62,241 nucleotides of DNA from a virus. Shown in pieces: positions 16,964-25,834 of this stretch; position 1 is the first letter of the stretch, and every line of letters begins with the position of its first letter. The position numbers and the translations under genes were made by a program. The stretch is from positions 1-62,241 of the IMG/VR virus record IMGVR_UViG_3300037485_001606; one strand, 5' to 3'. The notes below the pieces were generated by a model that made no database searches, was not told where the DNA came from, and was given only the letters and a program-made list of their open reading frames with translations.

Positions 16964-17830
16964 ATGTTTGGAATCTCCAGCTTTGCTCAAGCCCCCTTTG
17001 CTTCACTTGCAAGCACGGGATATGCTTTTACGCTGGTGGAGAATGTTGGAGTTGAGGATGCAAACTCGCAGCGATATGACTACGCTCAATCGATGGTCGA
17101 GGCCTTCACCTCAGGGGATGTCAACTCTCAGGCGTCCATCTATTTTGTAACGCTAAACGAGAACTTCTCCGCCGAAGATTTCAGCGCACAGGTCTCCGCT
17201 TATTTACAGGCGCTATCCGAAAACGTCAGGTTGGCAGACAGTGTGGCTATCGTAGCCGGTTTCTCCCAGTCTCAGACGGAAGCCAGTTCTATAGCGGACT
17301 CGTTTGCCGTGTATACGGCGTTACTAGAAGCCCGGGTAGAGAATGCAACCATGGCGGATTTCAGCACTCAAACATCTGCTTTTTCCCAGAGTAAAACAGA
17401 AAATAGCGGGCTGGGGGATTTCAGCACACAGGCTTCTGCCTATCTCCAGTCCATTGTGGAAAACTCAACATTGGGGTCAGTGCAGGCCAATACAGCGCAA
17501 CTTCTGCAGTCCATCATTGAAAATGTTGTATCAGGGGACTCTTCTGCTGCCGGGCTGGTCTTCATTACCTCGATCATCGAAGAATTATCGTCCGCAGCAA
17601 ATCAAGTAGCAGTTGCCCAGCTTTTCCAAAGCGTTGTGGAGCGGCTGACCAGTGCAGAAGTAATATTGACGCAGACAACATTTAGAGCGGCAGTTGTTGA
17701 AAACATGGCATTGTTGGATAATCCAGCGGTGTCCGCATGGATAAAGATCATCGATACGCAGGCCTCGGATTGGGTGGTAATCAGCGATACTCAAAGTAGC
17801 GACTGGACTTTAATCTCTAATGACCAGTAA
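16964..17830 (+). CDS. Tail protein built of twelve 20-residue repeats
   Basis: 288 residues. Residues 26-265 are twelve repeats of exactly 20 residues, each beginning E-N/E-A/E-E/E-R, with Asp or Gly near position 7 and a hydrophobic/Gln second half (such as ENSGLGDFSTQASAYLQSIV). The C-terminus has a second short repeat, IDTQASDWVVISDTQSSDW. The regular length suggests a solenoid or fibrous shaft. It lies among fibre genes, so a tail-fibre shaft or linker is likely. No enzyme motif. Confidence 0.78.
   Translation: MFGISSFAQAPFASLASTGYAFTLVENVGVEDANSQRYDYAQSMVEAFTSGDVNSQASIYFVTLNENFSAEDFSAQVSAYLQALSENVRLADSVAIVAGFSQSQTEASSIADSFAVYTALLEARVENATMADFSTQTSAFSQSKTENSGLGDFSTQASAYLQSIVENSTLGSVQANTAQLLQSIIENVVSGDSSAAGLVFITSIIEELSSAANQVAVAQLFQSVVERLTSAEVILTQTTFRAAVVENMALLDNPAVSAWIKIIDTQASDWVVISDTQSSDWTLISNDQ
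17039..17758 (+). repeat. Twelve tandem 60-bp coding repeats
   Basis: Within the gene at 16964-17830, the protein repeats every 20 residues (60 bases) without a single length deviation across 720 bases. The repeats are diverged at the DNA level, so they are old but length-constrained, which points to a structural solenoid period. Confidence 0.85.
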
Positions 17831-17839
17831 GGAAACACT

Positions 17840-18592
17840 ATGGCAGTAACCAATTTCTCGCCTCTACTTGGCCTTGCGCTACCCACCACGGGTGACCTGC
17901 AGGGTACGTGGGGCACTATCGTCAATACCTCAATTACGAGCTTGATTGATTCCGCAGTTGCGGGGACGACTACGCTTTCTGCGGATGCCGACGTCACGCT
18001 GTCCACGACGCTCGGCGCTGCCAATACGTCCCGTGAGGCTATCATTCTGTGGACCGCTACGGGCACCGTTACGCGTAACATCACAGCCCCTGCCCAATCC
18101 AAATCCTACATTGTCATCAATGCCACGGGCGGAACGCAGTCCATCGTGATCCGCGGCGCGGGTCCGACAACAGGCGTTACCATTCCTGCCGGTGTACGCG
18201 CTTTGGTGGTATGGAACGGAACTGATTTTGTTAAGGTTGTCAGCCCTATCACGCTCACCACCGACGTAATAGGTATCCTTCCTGTAGCCAACGGAGGCAC
18301 AGGGACATCATCAACTACGTTTGTTAATCTGGCAACTAATGTGACGGGCACTCTTCCTGTGGCCAACGGAGGCACAGGAACAACATCCACTACGTTTGTT
18401 AATCTGGCAACTAACGTCACGGGTACTCTCCCTGTGGTAAATGGTGGTACTGGAACTGCTACTCCCACGCTGGTAGAGGGGGCTAATGTCACCATCACCG
18501 GGACATGGCCCAATCAAACTATTGCGACCACGGACACCAGTGGTATCACCGCTGGTAAATCTATCTCATTTGCAATGATCTTCGGCTTCTAA
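17840..18592 (+). CDS. Putative tail fibre with LPVANGGTG repeats
   Basis: 250 residues. After an N-terminal domain (NFSPLLGLALPTTGDLQGTWG) seen in many fibre proteins, residues about 145-210 hold three near-repeats ending LPVANGGTG or LPVVNGGTG, two of them preceded by VNLATNVTG. This module is frequent in phage tail-fibre shafts. The DNA of the repeats is still highly similar, so copy number may change by recombination. It lies in tandem with the other fibre genes. Confidence 0.78.
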   Translation: MAVTNFSPLLGLALPTTGDLQGTWGTIVNTSITSLIDSAVAGTTTLSADADVTLSTTLGAANTSREAIILWTATGTVTRNITAPAQSKSYIVINATGGTQSIVIRGAGPTTGVTIPAGVRALVVWNGTDFVKVVSPITLTTDVIGILPVANGGTGTSSTTFVNLATNVTGTLPVANGGTGTTSTTFVNLATNVTGTLPVVNGGTGTATPTLVEGANVTITGTWPNQTIATTDTSGITAGKSISFAMIFGF

Positions 18593-18601
18593 GGAAACAA
18601 A

Positions 18602-18979
18602 ATGGCAAACCCCAATATAGTCAACGTAACGTCAATTCTTGGCACTACAACGTACCTCACACCCGCTAACACTACGGCCAACACACTGCTGTCTAATGCT
18701 GCGTCTTCAGGCTTGGTCTACAAAATCAACCAGATAGTATGCGCTAACGTCAACGGTGCTTCTGCTGTAAACGCAACTGTGGCAATCAACAGCGCAGCGG
18801 CTGGTGCTGGTACGAACTACCCTGTCATCTCCACCATCTCAGTGCCAGCTAGTGCGTCTGTGATTGCTGTGGATAAGACGACAAGTATCTACCTGATGGA
18901 GAATAGCTCCATCGTAGTGACCTCTGGCACGTCAAGCGGCATCACTTACACCTTGAGCTACGAATCCATAGCAGCGTGA
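18602..18979 (+). CDS. Small beta-rich fibre-cluster protein
   Basis: 125 residues, Ser/Thr/Ala/Val-rich. Segments include NVTSILGTTTYLTPANTTAN and VYKINQIVCANVNGASAVNA. It looks like a small beta-sandwich virion protein that often accompanies fibre genes. Starts 9 bases after the previous stop with an AAGGAAACAAA site. Function unknown. Confidence 0.7.
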   Translation: MANPNIVNVTSILGTTTYLTPANTTANTLLSNAASSGLVYKINQIVCANVNGASAVNATVAINSAAAGAGTNYPVISTISVPASASVIAVDKTTSIYLMENSSIVVTSGTSSGITYTLSYESIAA

Positions 18980-18989
18980 GGGTAGCCCC

Positions 18990-20138
18990 ATGAGCATTAG
19001 ACAACATAATCTGGGCAGCATTGTCAAGCCGGGGTTCAATGCGCTTGGGCCACAGACAAGTGTCATTACTTACCAGCCGTACCTGTATTCGTGGGGAAAT
19101 AACGAATACGGGCAGCTTGGGCTAGGCGATATGACATATTACTCATCACCTAAACAAGTAGGTGCGCTTACTAACTGGTTGAACTTAGCGGGTGGGTATA
19201 AACACAGCATCGCTACTAAATCAGACGGAACACTTTGGACATGGGGATATAACATCAATGGTGCATTAGGTCTAGGTAACACCACTAACTATTCAAGCCC
19301 TAAACAAGTTGGTTCTTTAACTACTTGGTCGTATGTAACTGCTGGATATAACTTTTCGGCGGCTATTAAAACTGATGGTACTCTTTGGACATGGGGTGTA
19401 GGCACTAATGGACAGTTGGGACATGGTAATACAACTAATCGTTCTTCACCTGTTCAAGTTGGTGCTTTAACAACGTGGCTCACTGTTGCTGCCGGATATA
19501 GACAGACTGGGGCTGTTAAGACTGATGGAACTCTATGGATGTGGGGTGGTAACGATCAAGGACAACTAGGTCTAGGCAACACAACAACCTACTCAAGCCC
19601 TAAACAAGTAGGCGCATTGACTAATTGGAAAGATATACGAGTTGGCTATTACTCCTCTGTAGCCACTAAAACTGATGGAACTATCTGGACATGGGGAGCT
19701 AGTTTAGATGGGGCGTTAGGATTAGGCAACACCACATACTACTCCAGCCCTAAACAAGTAGGTGCATTAACTACTTGGCTGACAGGATTTACCTCTAATA
19801 ATAGCGCTTTCACTGTAGCTACTAAAACAGATGGTACTCTTTGGTCGTGGGGGTATAACGGCATAGGTCAACTAGGGTTAGGTAACACCACCAACTTTTC
19901 AAGTCCTAAACAAGTAGGATTACTCACTAATTGGAAATCTGTAACTCTTGGAATGAGGCAAAACTACACCGTAGCTACTAAAACAGATGGCACTTTATGG
20001 ACATGGGGGTATAACGTTCATGGACAATTAGGTCTAGGCAACACTACTCACTACTCTAGCCCTAAACAAGTAGGTGCATTAACTAATTGGCTGACAATAG
20101 CAAGTGGAACCGGCCATGTCCTAGCCACCCTCTATTAA
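18990..20138 (+). CDS. RCC1-repeat beta-propeller protein 1 (type A N-terminus)
   Basis: 382 residues: a 36-residue leader with the motif KPGFNALGPQTS, then seven RCC1/ATS1-like repeats of about 50 residues. The repeats are built on LWTWGYN-GQLGLGNTT-YSSPKQVGALTNW and end with KTDGT. Seven repeats make one closed propeller. The residues after the NW or TW of each repeat vary strongly, as expected for exposed surface loops. RCC1 proteins are best known from eukaryotes, but related repeats occur in phage tail regions. A receptor-binding or surface-display role is inferred from neighbouring fibres. Base use is more A/T-rich than in flanking genes. Confidence 0.85.
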   Translation: MSIRQHNLGSIVKPGFNALGPQTSVITYQPYLYSWGNNEYGQLGLGDMTYYSSPKQVGALTNWLNLAGGYKHSIATKSDGTLWTWGYNINGALGLGNTTNYSSPKQVGSLTTWSYVTAGYNFSAAIKTDGTLWTWGVGTNGQLGHGNTTNRSSPVQVGALTTWLTVAAGYRQTGAVKTDGTLWMWGGNDQGQLGLGNTTTYSSPKQVGALTNWKDIRVGYYSSVATKTDGTIWTWGASLDGALGLGNTTYYSSPKQVGALTTWLTGFTSNNSAFTVATKTDGTLWSWGYNGIGQLGLGNTTNFSSPKQVGLLTNWKSVTLGMRQNYTVATKTDGTLWTWGYNVHGQLGLGNTTHYSSPKQVGALTNWLTIASGTGHVLATLY

Positions 20139-20147
20139 GAACACACT

Positions 20148-21305
20148 ATGCCATCAACAACACTCGTATCAGGCGTCCAATACTCCGGCATCTGGACAAT
20201 GCAACAGGTGAATGCCGCTGTAGCTGCGGGGACTTGGCCGGGGCTGCCACAGTTGTGGGTTTGGGGTGCGAATAATGCGGGTCAGTTGGGTCTTGGCAAC
20301 ACTACCGACTACTCATCCCCCAAACAAGTTGGTGCGTTAACTAATTGGTCTAAACTTGCGGCCGGTAATGGTCACAGTCTGGTTATTAAAACAGATAATA
20401 CTTTGTGGGCGTGGGGGCAAGGTAATCAAGGTCGATTAGGTTTGGGGAATACAACATACTACTCATCCCCTAAGCAAGTCGGTGCTCTGACAAATTGGTT
20501 AAAAATTTCTACGGGTTCAGGTGCTACTGGTAGTATTAAAACCGATGGAACTTTGTGGTTATGGGGAGCCGCTAACTATGGACAATTAGGGCGTGGTAAC
20601 ACTACAGATTATTCGTCACCAGTCCAATTGGGTGCTTTAACTACATGGTCAGCGTTGTCTTTAGGTAATGGTTTTACAATGGCCATTACAACTAGCGGAG
20701 CTTTATATGCGTGGGGTATAAATAATACGGGTCAATTAGGTTTAGGTAATACAACAAGCTACTCAAGCCCCAAACAAGTTGGTTTATTAACAACATGGGC
20801 AACAATTTCTGCTGGCAATTCAATGAATGTTGCAGTAAAAACAGATGGAACCATGTGGACTTGGGGGGCAAACCCTTTTGGTGATCTAGGCTTAGGCAAC
20901 ACTACATACTACTCAAGCCCTAAACAAGTTGGCGCACTGACTACTTGGAGCCAAGTAACAAACGGGCAATATCAATGCGCGGCTATAAAGACAGATGGTA
21001 CTCTTTGGGCTTGGGGTTACAACGAAAGCGGAAGACTTGGTTTGGGTGATATTGTTAATCGTTCTAGTCCGGTGCAAGTTGGTGCGCTTACTAATTGGTT
21101 AGTGGTGGATTCGTTAAGCACCTCTACGAAAGCTATCAAAACAGATGGAACACTGTGGTCATGGGGTAAGGGGAACGGTGGTCAATCTGGTTTAGGAAAC
21201 ACCACCAATTATTCCAGTCCTAAACAAGTTGGAACCTTGACAACATGGACAACCATTGGTTGTGGTTGGGGCGGTAGTTTTGTATTAGCAATCAAGACCA
21301 CTTGA
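20148..21305 (+). CDS. RCC1-repeat beta-propeller protein 2 (type B N-terminus)
   Basis: 385 residues. The N-terminal module SGVQYSGIWTMQQVNAAVAA is a recurrent attachment-like motif in environmental phage tail proteins. Seven RCC1 repeats follow (LWVWGANNAGQLGLGNTT and so on), forming one seven-blade propeller. It starts 9 bases after protein 1. The A-B pair is duplicated as the pair at 23092 and 24238. Loops at the end of each blade (such as LAAGNGHSLV, STGSGATGS) differ from those of the other copies. Probably a virion surface protein. Confidence 0.85.
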   Translation: MPSTTLVSGVQYSGIWTMQQVNAAVAAGTWPGLPQLWVWGANNAGQLGLGNTTDYSSPKQVGALTNWSKLAAGNGHSLVIKTDNTLWAWGQGNQGRLGLGNTTYYSSPKQVGALTNWLKISTGSGATGSIKTDGTLWLWGAANYGQLGRGNTTDYSSPVQLGALTTWSALSLGNGFTMAITTSGALYAWGINNTGQLGLGNTTSYSSPKQVGLLTTWATISAGNSMNVAVKTDGTMWTWGANPFGDLGLGNTTYYSSPKQVGALTTWSQVTNGQYQCAAIKTDGTLWAWGYNESGRLGLGDIVNRSSPVQVGALTNWLVVDSLSTSTKAIKTDGTLWSWGKGNGGQSGLGNTTNYSSPKQVGTLTTWTTIGCGWGGSFVLAIKTT

Positions 21306-21323
21306 TCCAGAGTTAGAATTTAA
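21306..21323 (+). repeat. 18-bp flank repeat, copy 1
   Basis: TCCAGAGTTAGAATTTAA directly follows the stop of propeller protein 2 and recurs exactly at 25408-25425 after propeller protein 4. It marks the conserved downstream edge of the duplicated A-B propeller cassette. Confidence 0.9.
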
Positions 21324-21325
21324 CA

Positions 21326-23095
21326 ATGAACAAAACACTCCACTTCCTTTCTGGCATCCCTCGTTCCGGCTCTACGGTGCTTGCTGCCATCCTCAACCAG
21401 AACCCAATGACTCACGTTTCAACAACGTCTGGTCTGGTTCATGCGCTTGATGGATTGGCGAACACTTGGCATTCTGCTGGGCTGCTGAACGAGAACGACC
21501 CTGAGAGAACTAAGCTGGCTCAGACAATGCGTGGTGCGATTGATGCGTTCTACGAGGATGAGACTGCCCCTGTCATCATCGACAAGTCCCGTGGCTGGCC
21601 TATCGCGCAGATTATGGCGGCTATGTCTCAAGTGCTGGGCAAGCAGCCTAAAATCATCGCTACGGTTCGTTCAGTGCCAGACTGTGCTGCGTCCTTTGTG
21701 CGTGTGGCAAAGCCTGAGAACCTTGACGAGTTCATGTACTCCGGTCAGTTGATGGATCACCTCAAAGCTGCTTACATCTCCCTCCAGAACGGCTACAACT
21801 TCGCTCCTGAGAACTTCTTGTTCGTTGAGTATGAAGACCTCTTGGCTGACCCCAAAGCGCAGTTGGCCCGTATCCATGCGTTCCTTGAACTGCCTGAGTT
21901 CAGCTACGACTTCGACAACATTGACGGTTCTACAGTGGCTGAAGATGACGAGAACTTACACGGTCATGCGGGGATGCACGATGTCAAGCCCAAGCTGGAA
22001 GCACAGCACAAGCAAGACCCCAAAGACTTGCTGAAATCCCACTACTCTTCATTCTGTCAGCCTGAGTTCTGGCTAGACACACCGCGCACAACACCAGAGC
22101 TTCATGCACTGGATATGCAGCTTGCAGCCTCTACTACAGGTGACTTCGCTGAAGGCTGGCGCTTGGCTCAACAACTGGAAGCTGACGAACCCACGAACCA
22201 CCGCGCAGCCTACAACCGTGGCTGGTATCTGCTGCGTCAAGGCCAGATTCAAAAGGGTTATCAACTGATGGACAGAGGTCGTGTGGCTGGTGTGTTTGGC
22301 AACAAGAAGCCTGATGTACCCACACCACAATGGGACGGTAAGACTAAAGGCATTGTCCTGCTTAACCTAGAAGGTGGCTTGGGTGACCAGATTCACCAAG
22401 TGCGTTATGCCAAGTACATCGCTGCCCGTGGCTGTAAAGTCATTGTGGCTTGCACAGGTTCACTCGCTTCTTTGTTTGTTGACGTTGAAGGCGTGTCCTC
22501 CGTGATTCAACATGAAGCTGTGTTCGGCATCTACCACGACTTCTGGGTGGCTGGTATGTCGGCTGTAGTGCCACTAGGCTTTGATTTGGCAGATATCTCT
22601 GGTGCGCCCTACCTGACTAAGCCTACGACGATTAAAGGCCGTAAGAAGCGCATTGGCTTGCGCTGGCAAGGGTCTACTCAGTTTGAACATGAGCATCACA
22701 AAGCCTTCCCATACGAGTTGATGTTTGCGGCTGTCAAGGACGCAGATGCTGAGTTCATTAGCTTACAACGTGACGAAGGCGCAGACGCTGCTCCTGCTTG
22801 GGTAAAGCAAGTACCTCTGAATAGCTGGGAAGACACCCGCGCTGCCGCTGCCAGTTGCGACTTGGTGATTAGCTCTTGCACGTCAGTCAGTCACATCGCT
22901 GCTGCTATGGGAGTTGAGACTTGGGTGATAACCCCCGTTATGCCATACTTCCTGTACGCCCTTGAAGGCGAGAGCACACCGTACTACGACAGCATGAAGC
23001 TGATGCGCCAAGAAGTGTTTGGCGACTGGCAAGCTCCGTTCGACCACATCAAAGACCGCTTGGGTGAGAAGCCCATGCTAAGGAGTGTTGCATGA
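21326..23095 (+). CDS. Sulfotransferase / GT9-like glycosyltransferase fusion
   Basis: 589 residues. Residues 1-245 are a sulfotransferase domain: the PAPS 5'-phosphosulfate loop GIPRSGSTVL (10-19), the 3'-phosphate region ATVRSVPDCAASFVR, and VEYEDLLADPKAQLARIHAF. A short TPR-like helical linker (about 265-315, RAAYNRGWYLLRQGQ) leads to a C-terminal domain like GT9/heptosyltransferases (VLLNLEGGLGDQIHQVRYAK; KRIGLRWQGS; CDLVISSCTSVSHIAAAMG). It would transfer sulfate from PAPS and perhaps a sugar. The stop overlaps the start of propeller protein 3 (ATGA), so expression is coupled. Acceptor unknown. Confidence 0.85.
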   Translation: MNKTLHFLSGIPRSGSTVLAAILNQNPMTHVSTTSGLVHALDGLANTWHSAGLLNENDPERTKLAQTMRGAIDAFYEDETAPVIIDKSRGWPIAQIMAAMSQVLGKQPKIIATVRSVPDCAASFVRVAKPENLDEFMYSGQLMDHLKAAYISLQNGYNFAPENFLFVEYEDLLADPKAQLARIHAFLELPEFSYDFDNIDGSTVAEDDENLHGHAGMHDVKPKLEAQHKQDPKDLLKSHYSSFCQPEFWLDTPRTTPELHALDMQLAASTTGDFAEGWRLAQQLEADEPTNHRAAYNRGWYLLRQGQIQKGYQLMDRGRVAGVFGNKKPDVPTPQWDGKTKGIVLLNLEGGLGDQIHQVRYAKYIAARGCKVIVACTGSLASLFVDVEGVSSVIQHEAVFGIYHDFWVAGMSAVVPLGFDLADISGAPYLTKPTTIKGRKKRIGLRWQGSTQFEHEHHKAFPYELMFAAVKDADAEFISLQRDEGADAAPAWVKQVPLNSWEDTRAAAASCDLVISSCTSVSHIAAAMGVETWVITPVMPYFLYALEGESTPYYDSMKLMRQEVFGDWQAPFDHIKDRLGEKPMLRSVA

Positions 23096-24228
23096 GTTTT
23101 AGATACAGTTCGGGGATAAACAAGCCGGGGTTTAATCCGCTGGGGGTGCAGACGAGTACGAATACATACTTCCCATACTTATATAGCTGGGGAACTAATA
23201 GTTCTGGGCAACTTGGTTTAAATGATGGCACAAACCGTTCAAGCCCAACTCAAGTTGGCAGTTTATATGATTGGACTACTGTTTCTGCTGGGGGTAATTT
23301 CGGTGCGGCTGTTAAAACTAATGGTACTTTGTGGACGTGGGGTGATAATACAAGTGGTAAATTAGGTCTTGGAAATACAACATCTTACTCATCACCAAAA
23401 CAAGTTGGGGCACTGACAAATTGGGCAAAAGTTCAGGCCTGTAGTGCTTGTTGTTTTGCTATTAAAACCAATGGAACTTTATGGTCTTGGGGTGCTGGAT
23501 CAGGGGGAAGACTGGGGCTAAGTACGGCATTTAGTTATTCTTCTCCTGTACAAGTAGGTACTTTAACAAACTGGTTACATATTGCTAATACCTATGATTC
23601 AGGAACGGCAATTAAAACCGATGGCACTTTATGGTCTTGGGGAACTAACGCAATAGGACAGTTGGGGTTAGGTGATACTACCAATAGAAATAGCCCAGTT
23701 CAGGTTGGTACTTTAACAAATTGGTCGCAAGTAAATACAACCCCAAGAGAAGCTGTTATAGCTACTAAAACGGATGGAACTCTTTGGTCTTGGGGGCGAA
23801 ATAACAACGGTAGGCTTGGGCTTGGTAATACCACAAGTTACTCTAGTCCAAAACAAGTAGGTACATTAACAAACTGGCTATCTGCATTTGGTGGATATAG
23901 ATTTGGTTTGGCTATTAAAACCGATGGGACACTATGGTCTTGGGGTATGAATACTAGCGGTGAATTGGGTCTTAATAGTGCAACACCCTCTTTCTCCAGC
24001 CCTCAACAAGTAGGTACGCTAACTAATTGGCTCAGTGTTGCAGGAGGGTACTATCATAGCGTAGCGGTAAGCACTGATAATAAACTATGGTCTTGGGGAA
24101 AAAATAATATAGGACAGCTTGGTCTTGGTAATACAACTAACTATTCATCCCCAAAACAAGTTGGCGCAGCTACACAGTGGGTTTCTGCGTATGCTCAAGG
24201 CGCATATTCTTTTGCCACATTTTATTAA
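23092..24228 (+). CDS. RCC1-repeat beta-propeller protein 3 (type A N-terminus)
   Basis: 378 residues. Its leader (INKPGFNPLGVQTST) matches that of protein 1, followed by seven RCC1 repeats. Its ATG overlaps the sulfotransferase stop (ATGA), so it is translated right after the modifying enzyme. Variable blade loops include a Cys cluster in repeat 2 (QACSACCFAI). DNA is markedly A/T-rich with Thr/Asn/Ser-rich loops that offer many possible sulfation or glycosylation acceptors. Inferred receptor-binding or decoy surface protein. Confidence 0.84.
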   Translation: MSFRYSSGINKPGFNPLGVQTSTNTYFPYLYSWGTNSSGQLGLNDGTNRSSPTQVGSLYDWTTVSAGGNFGAAVKTNGTLWTWGDNTSGKLGLGNTTSYSSPKQVGALTNWAKVQACSACCFAIKTNGTLWSWGAGSGGRLGLSTAFSYSSPVQVGTLTNWLHIANTYDSGTAIKTDGTLWSWGTNAIGQLGLGDTTNRNSPVQVGTLTNWSQVNTTPREAVIATKTDGTLWSWGRNNNGRLGLGNTTSYSSPKQVGTLTNWLSAFGGYRFGLAIKTDGTLWSWGMNTSGELGLNSATPSFSSPQQVGTLTNWLSVAGGYYHSVAVSTDNKLWSWGKNNIGQLGLGNTTNYSSPKQVGAATQWVSAYAQGAYSFATFY

Positions 24229-24237
24229 AAGAACACT

Positions 24238-25407
24238 ATGCCAGTAACAACATCAGTATCAGGCGTTCAATACTCCGGCATCTGGAGTCTCGCAGGGCAA
24301 GCTAACGCTAAGGCGTTGGGGACTTGGCCTATCGCTTATGGGCCTCAAGGTTTATGGAGTTGGGGCAGTAACGGTCTAGGAAAATTAGGCTTAGGAAATC
24401 TTACCGCGTATTCCTCCCCTAAACAAATAGGAAGTTTAACAGCTTGGAAATCTATATCCGCTGGGGATGTACAAGGTTTAGCCATTAAATTAGACGGCAC
24501 ACTTTGGTCTTGGGGCGCAGGCGCTAATGGTGTACTGGGTCTTGGCAATACAACCAACTATTCCTCACCTAAACAAGTGGGCGCATTAACCAATTGGTTA
24601 AAAGTTTCAGCAGGGTATGATAAATTCAATTTAGCAACAAAGACTGACGGTACGCTATGGGCTTGGGGAAAAAATAATAATGGTCAACTCGGTTTAAGTA
24701 ACACCACCTATTATTCATCACCAAAGCAAATCGGCTCTGGGACTACTTGGTCAGACATAGCCGCCGCAGGATATTGTTCATTAGCTATCAAAACAGACGG
24801 AACTTTATGGTCGTGGGGATACAACGGTGCGGGTCAACTAGGTTTGGGCAACACAACTAGTTATTCTTCTCCTAAGCAAGTTGGAGCTTTAACTACTTGG
24901 TCTAAAGTAAATGGCGGCACTGCTCATAGTTTAGCTATCAAAACAGACGGAACGCTTTGGTCTTGGGGTGATGGAGCCTATGGTAAATTGGGCTTAGGCA
25001 ATACAACTTATTACTCATCCCCTAAGCAAGTTGGTGCATTAACTACGTGGTCAAATTCTGTTGGAGCTGCTTACCGAACTTTAGCTGTTAAAACCGATGG
25101 AACGCTTTGGTCTTGGGGGTTTGGATACGCAGGTGAACTAGGTTTAGGTAACACTACAGATTATTCTTCGCCTAAACAAATAGGCGCATTAACAAGTTGG
25201 GCTATTGTTCCTACTGGGTGCGGAAATACATTTTCTATGGCAATTAAGACGGATAAAACATTATGGGTTTGGGGTAGAAATGCTGGAGGTTATTTGGGAC
25301 TTGGAAATACAACCAACTATTCCTCACCTAAACAAGTTGGATCATTGACCACTTGGCTTAATATAAGCAATGGCGCAGACTCTACATTAGCAATCCAAAC
25401 AGCATAG
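24238..25407 (+). CDS. RCC1-repeat beta-propeller protein 4 (type B N-terminus)
   Basis: 389 residues. N-terminal SGVQYSGIWSLAGQANAKAL matches protein 2, with seven RCC1 repeats after it (LWSWGSNGLGKLGLGN and onward). It follows protein 3 by 9 bases, the same spacing as between proteins 1 and 2, showing that the pair duplicated as a unit. Codon choice between repeats differs, so nucleotide identity is lower than protein identity. Likely virion surface. Confidence 0.84.
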   Translation: MPVTTSVSGVQYSGIWSLAGQANAKALGTWPIAYGPQGLWSWGSNGLGKLGLGNLTAYSSPKQIGSLTAWKSISAGDVQGLAIKLDGTLWSWGAGANGVLGLGNTTNYSSPKQVGALTNWLKVSAGYDKFNLATKTDGTLWAWGKNNNGQLGLSNTTYYSSPKQIGSGTTWSDIAAAGYCSLAIKTDGTLWSWGYNGAGQLGLGNTTSYSSPKQVGALTTWSKVNGGTAHSLAIKTDGTLWSWGDGAYGKLGLGNTTYYSSPKQVGALTTWSNSVGAAYRTLAVKTDGTLWSWGFGYAGELGLGNTTDYSSPKQIGALTSWAIVPTGCGNTFSMAIKTDKTLWVWGRNAGGYLGLGNTTNYSSPKQVGSLTTWLNISNGADSTLAIQTA

Positions 25408-25425
25408 TCCAGAGTTAGAATTTAA
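25408..25425 (+). repeat. 18-bp flank repeat, copy 2
   Basis: Exact match to 21306-21323, again directly after the stop of a type B propeller gene. Supports duplication of the propeller cassette including its downstream edge. Confidence 0.9.
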
Positions 25426-25444
25426 TTTTTAAAAAGGAAAAATC

Positions 25445-25834
25445 ATGTCATTATTCGTACGCATTCAAAACAATCTCGTAACCGACTGCTGGGATACACC
25501 TCCCCCTGCTGGTCAAGATGGTTGGAAATCAGCCGTTGAAGTTCGTCCTTCAATCACAGCGCATCGTCAAGGCTACACAGCCCACACGTTTAATCTGTCC
25601 ACTGACCCCGTGCAGATTGTGTACAACACCTACGACATCCCTGTCGAAGACCGCAAAGCTGGCATGAAAGCCAATGCCTCGTTCAGCTTCCAGCAAGTTG
25701 TCCAAGAGCAAATGCGTGACCCATCTAAGTACGACCCCGCTGCTGTTGCTGCTGCACAAGCTGCCGTTGCTCCAAAGGTTGCTGCCATCGAAGCTGCCAC
25801 AACGCACGACGAACTTGATACACTGATGGGATGA
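25445..25834 (+). CDS. Hypothetical protein of fibre/lysis junction
   Basis: 129 residues. N-terminal half is beta-like (MSLFVRIQNNLVTDCWD), and the C-terminal third is an Ala-rich helix (AAVAAAQAAVAPKVAAIEAA). Similar small proteins occur next to fibre genes and may be fibre-assembly or attachment proteins, but I do not recognise a family. The ATG has a strong AAAAAGGAAAAATC site. Its stop overlaps the APS kinase start (ATGA). G+C returns to the phage average here after the A/T-rich propeller gene. Confidence 0.7.
   Translation: MSLFVRIQNNLVTDCWDTPPPAGQDGWKSAVEVRPSITAHRQGYTAHTFNLSTDPVQIVYNTYDIPVEDRKAGMKANASFSFQQVVQEQMRDPSKYDPAAVAAAQAAVAPKVAAIEAATTHDELDTLMG

Noticed and set aside
18990-25407. 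Diversity-generating retroelement targeting the propeller loops
   Set aside because: The repeat families look like variable targets, but no reverse transcriptase gene or template repeat with adenine-specific changes is seen anywhere in the window.
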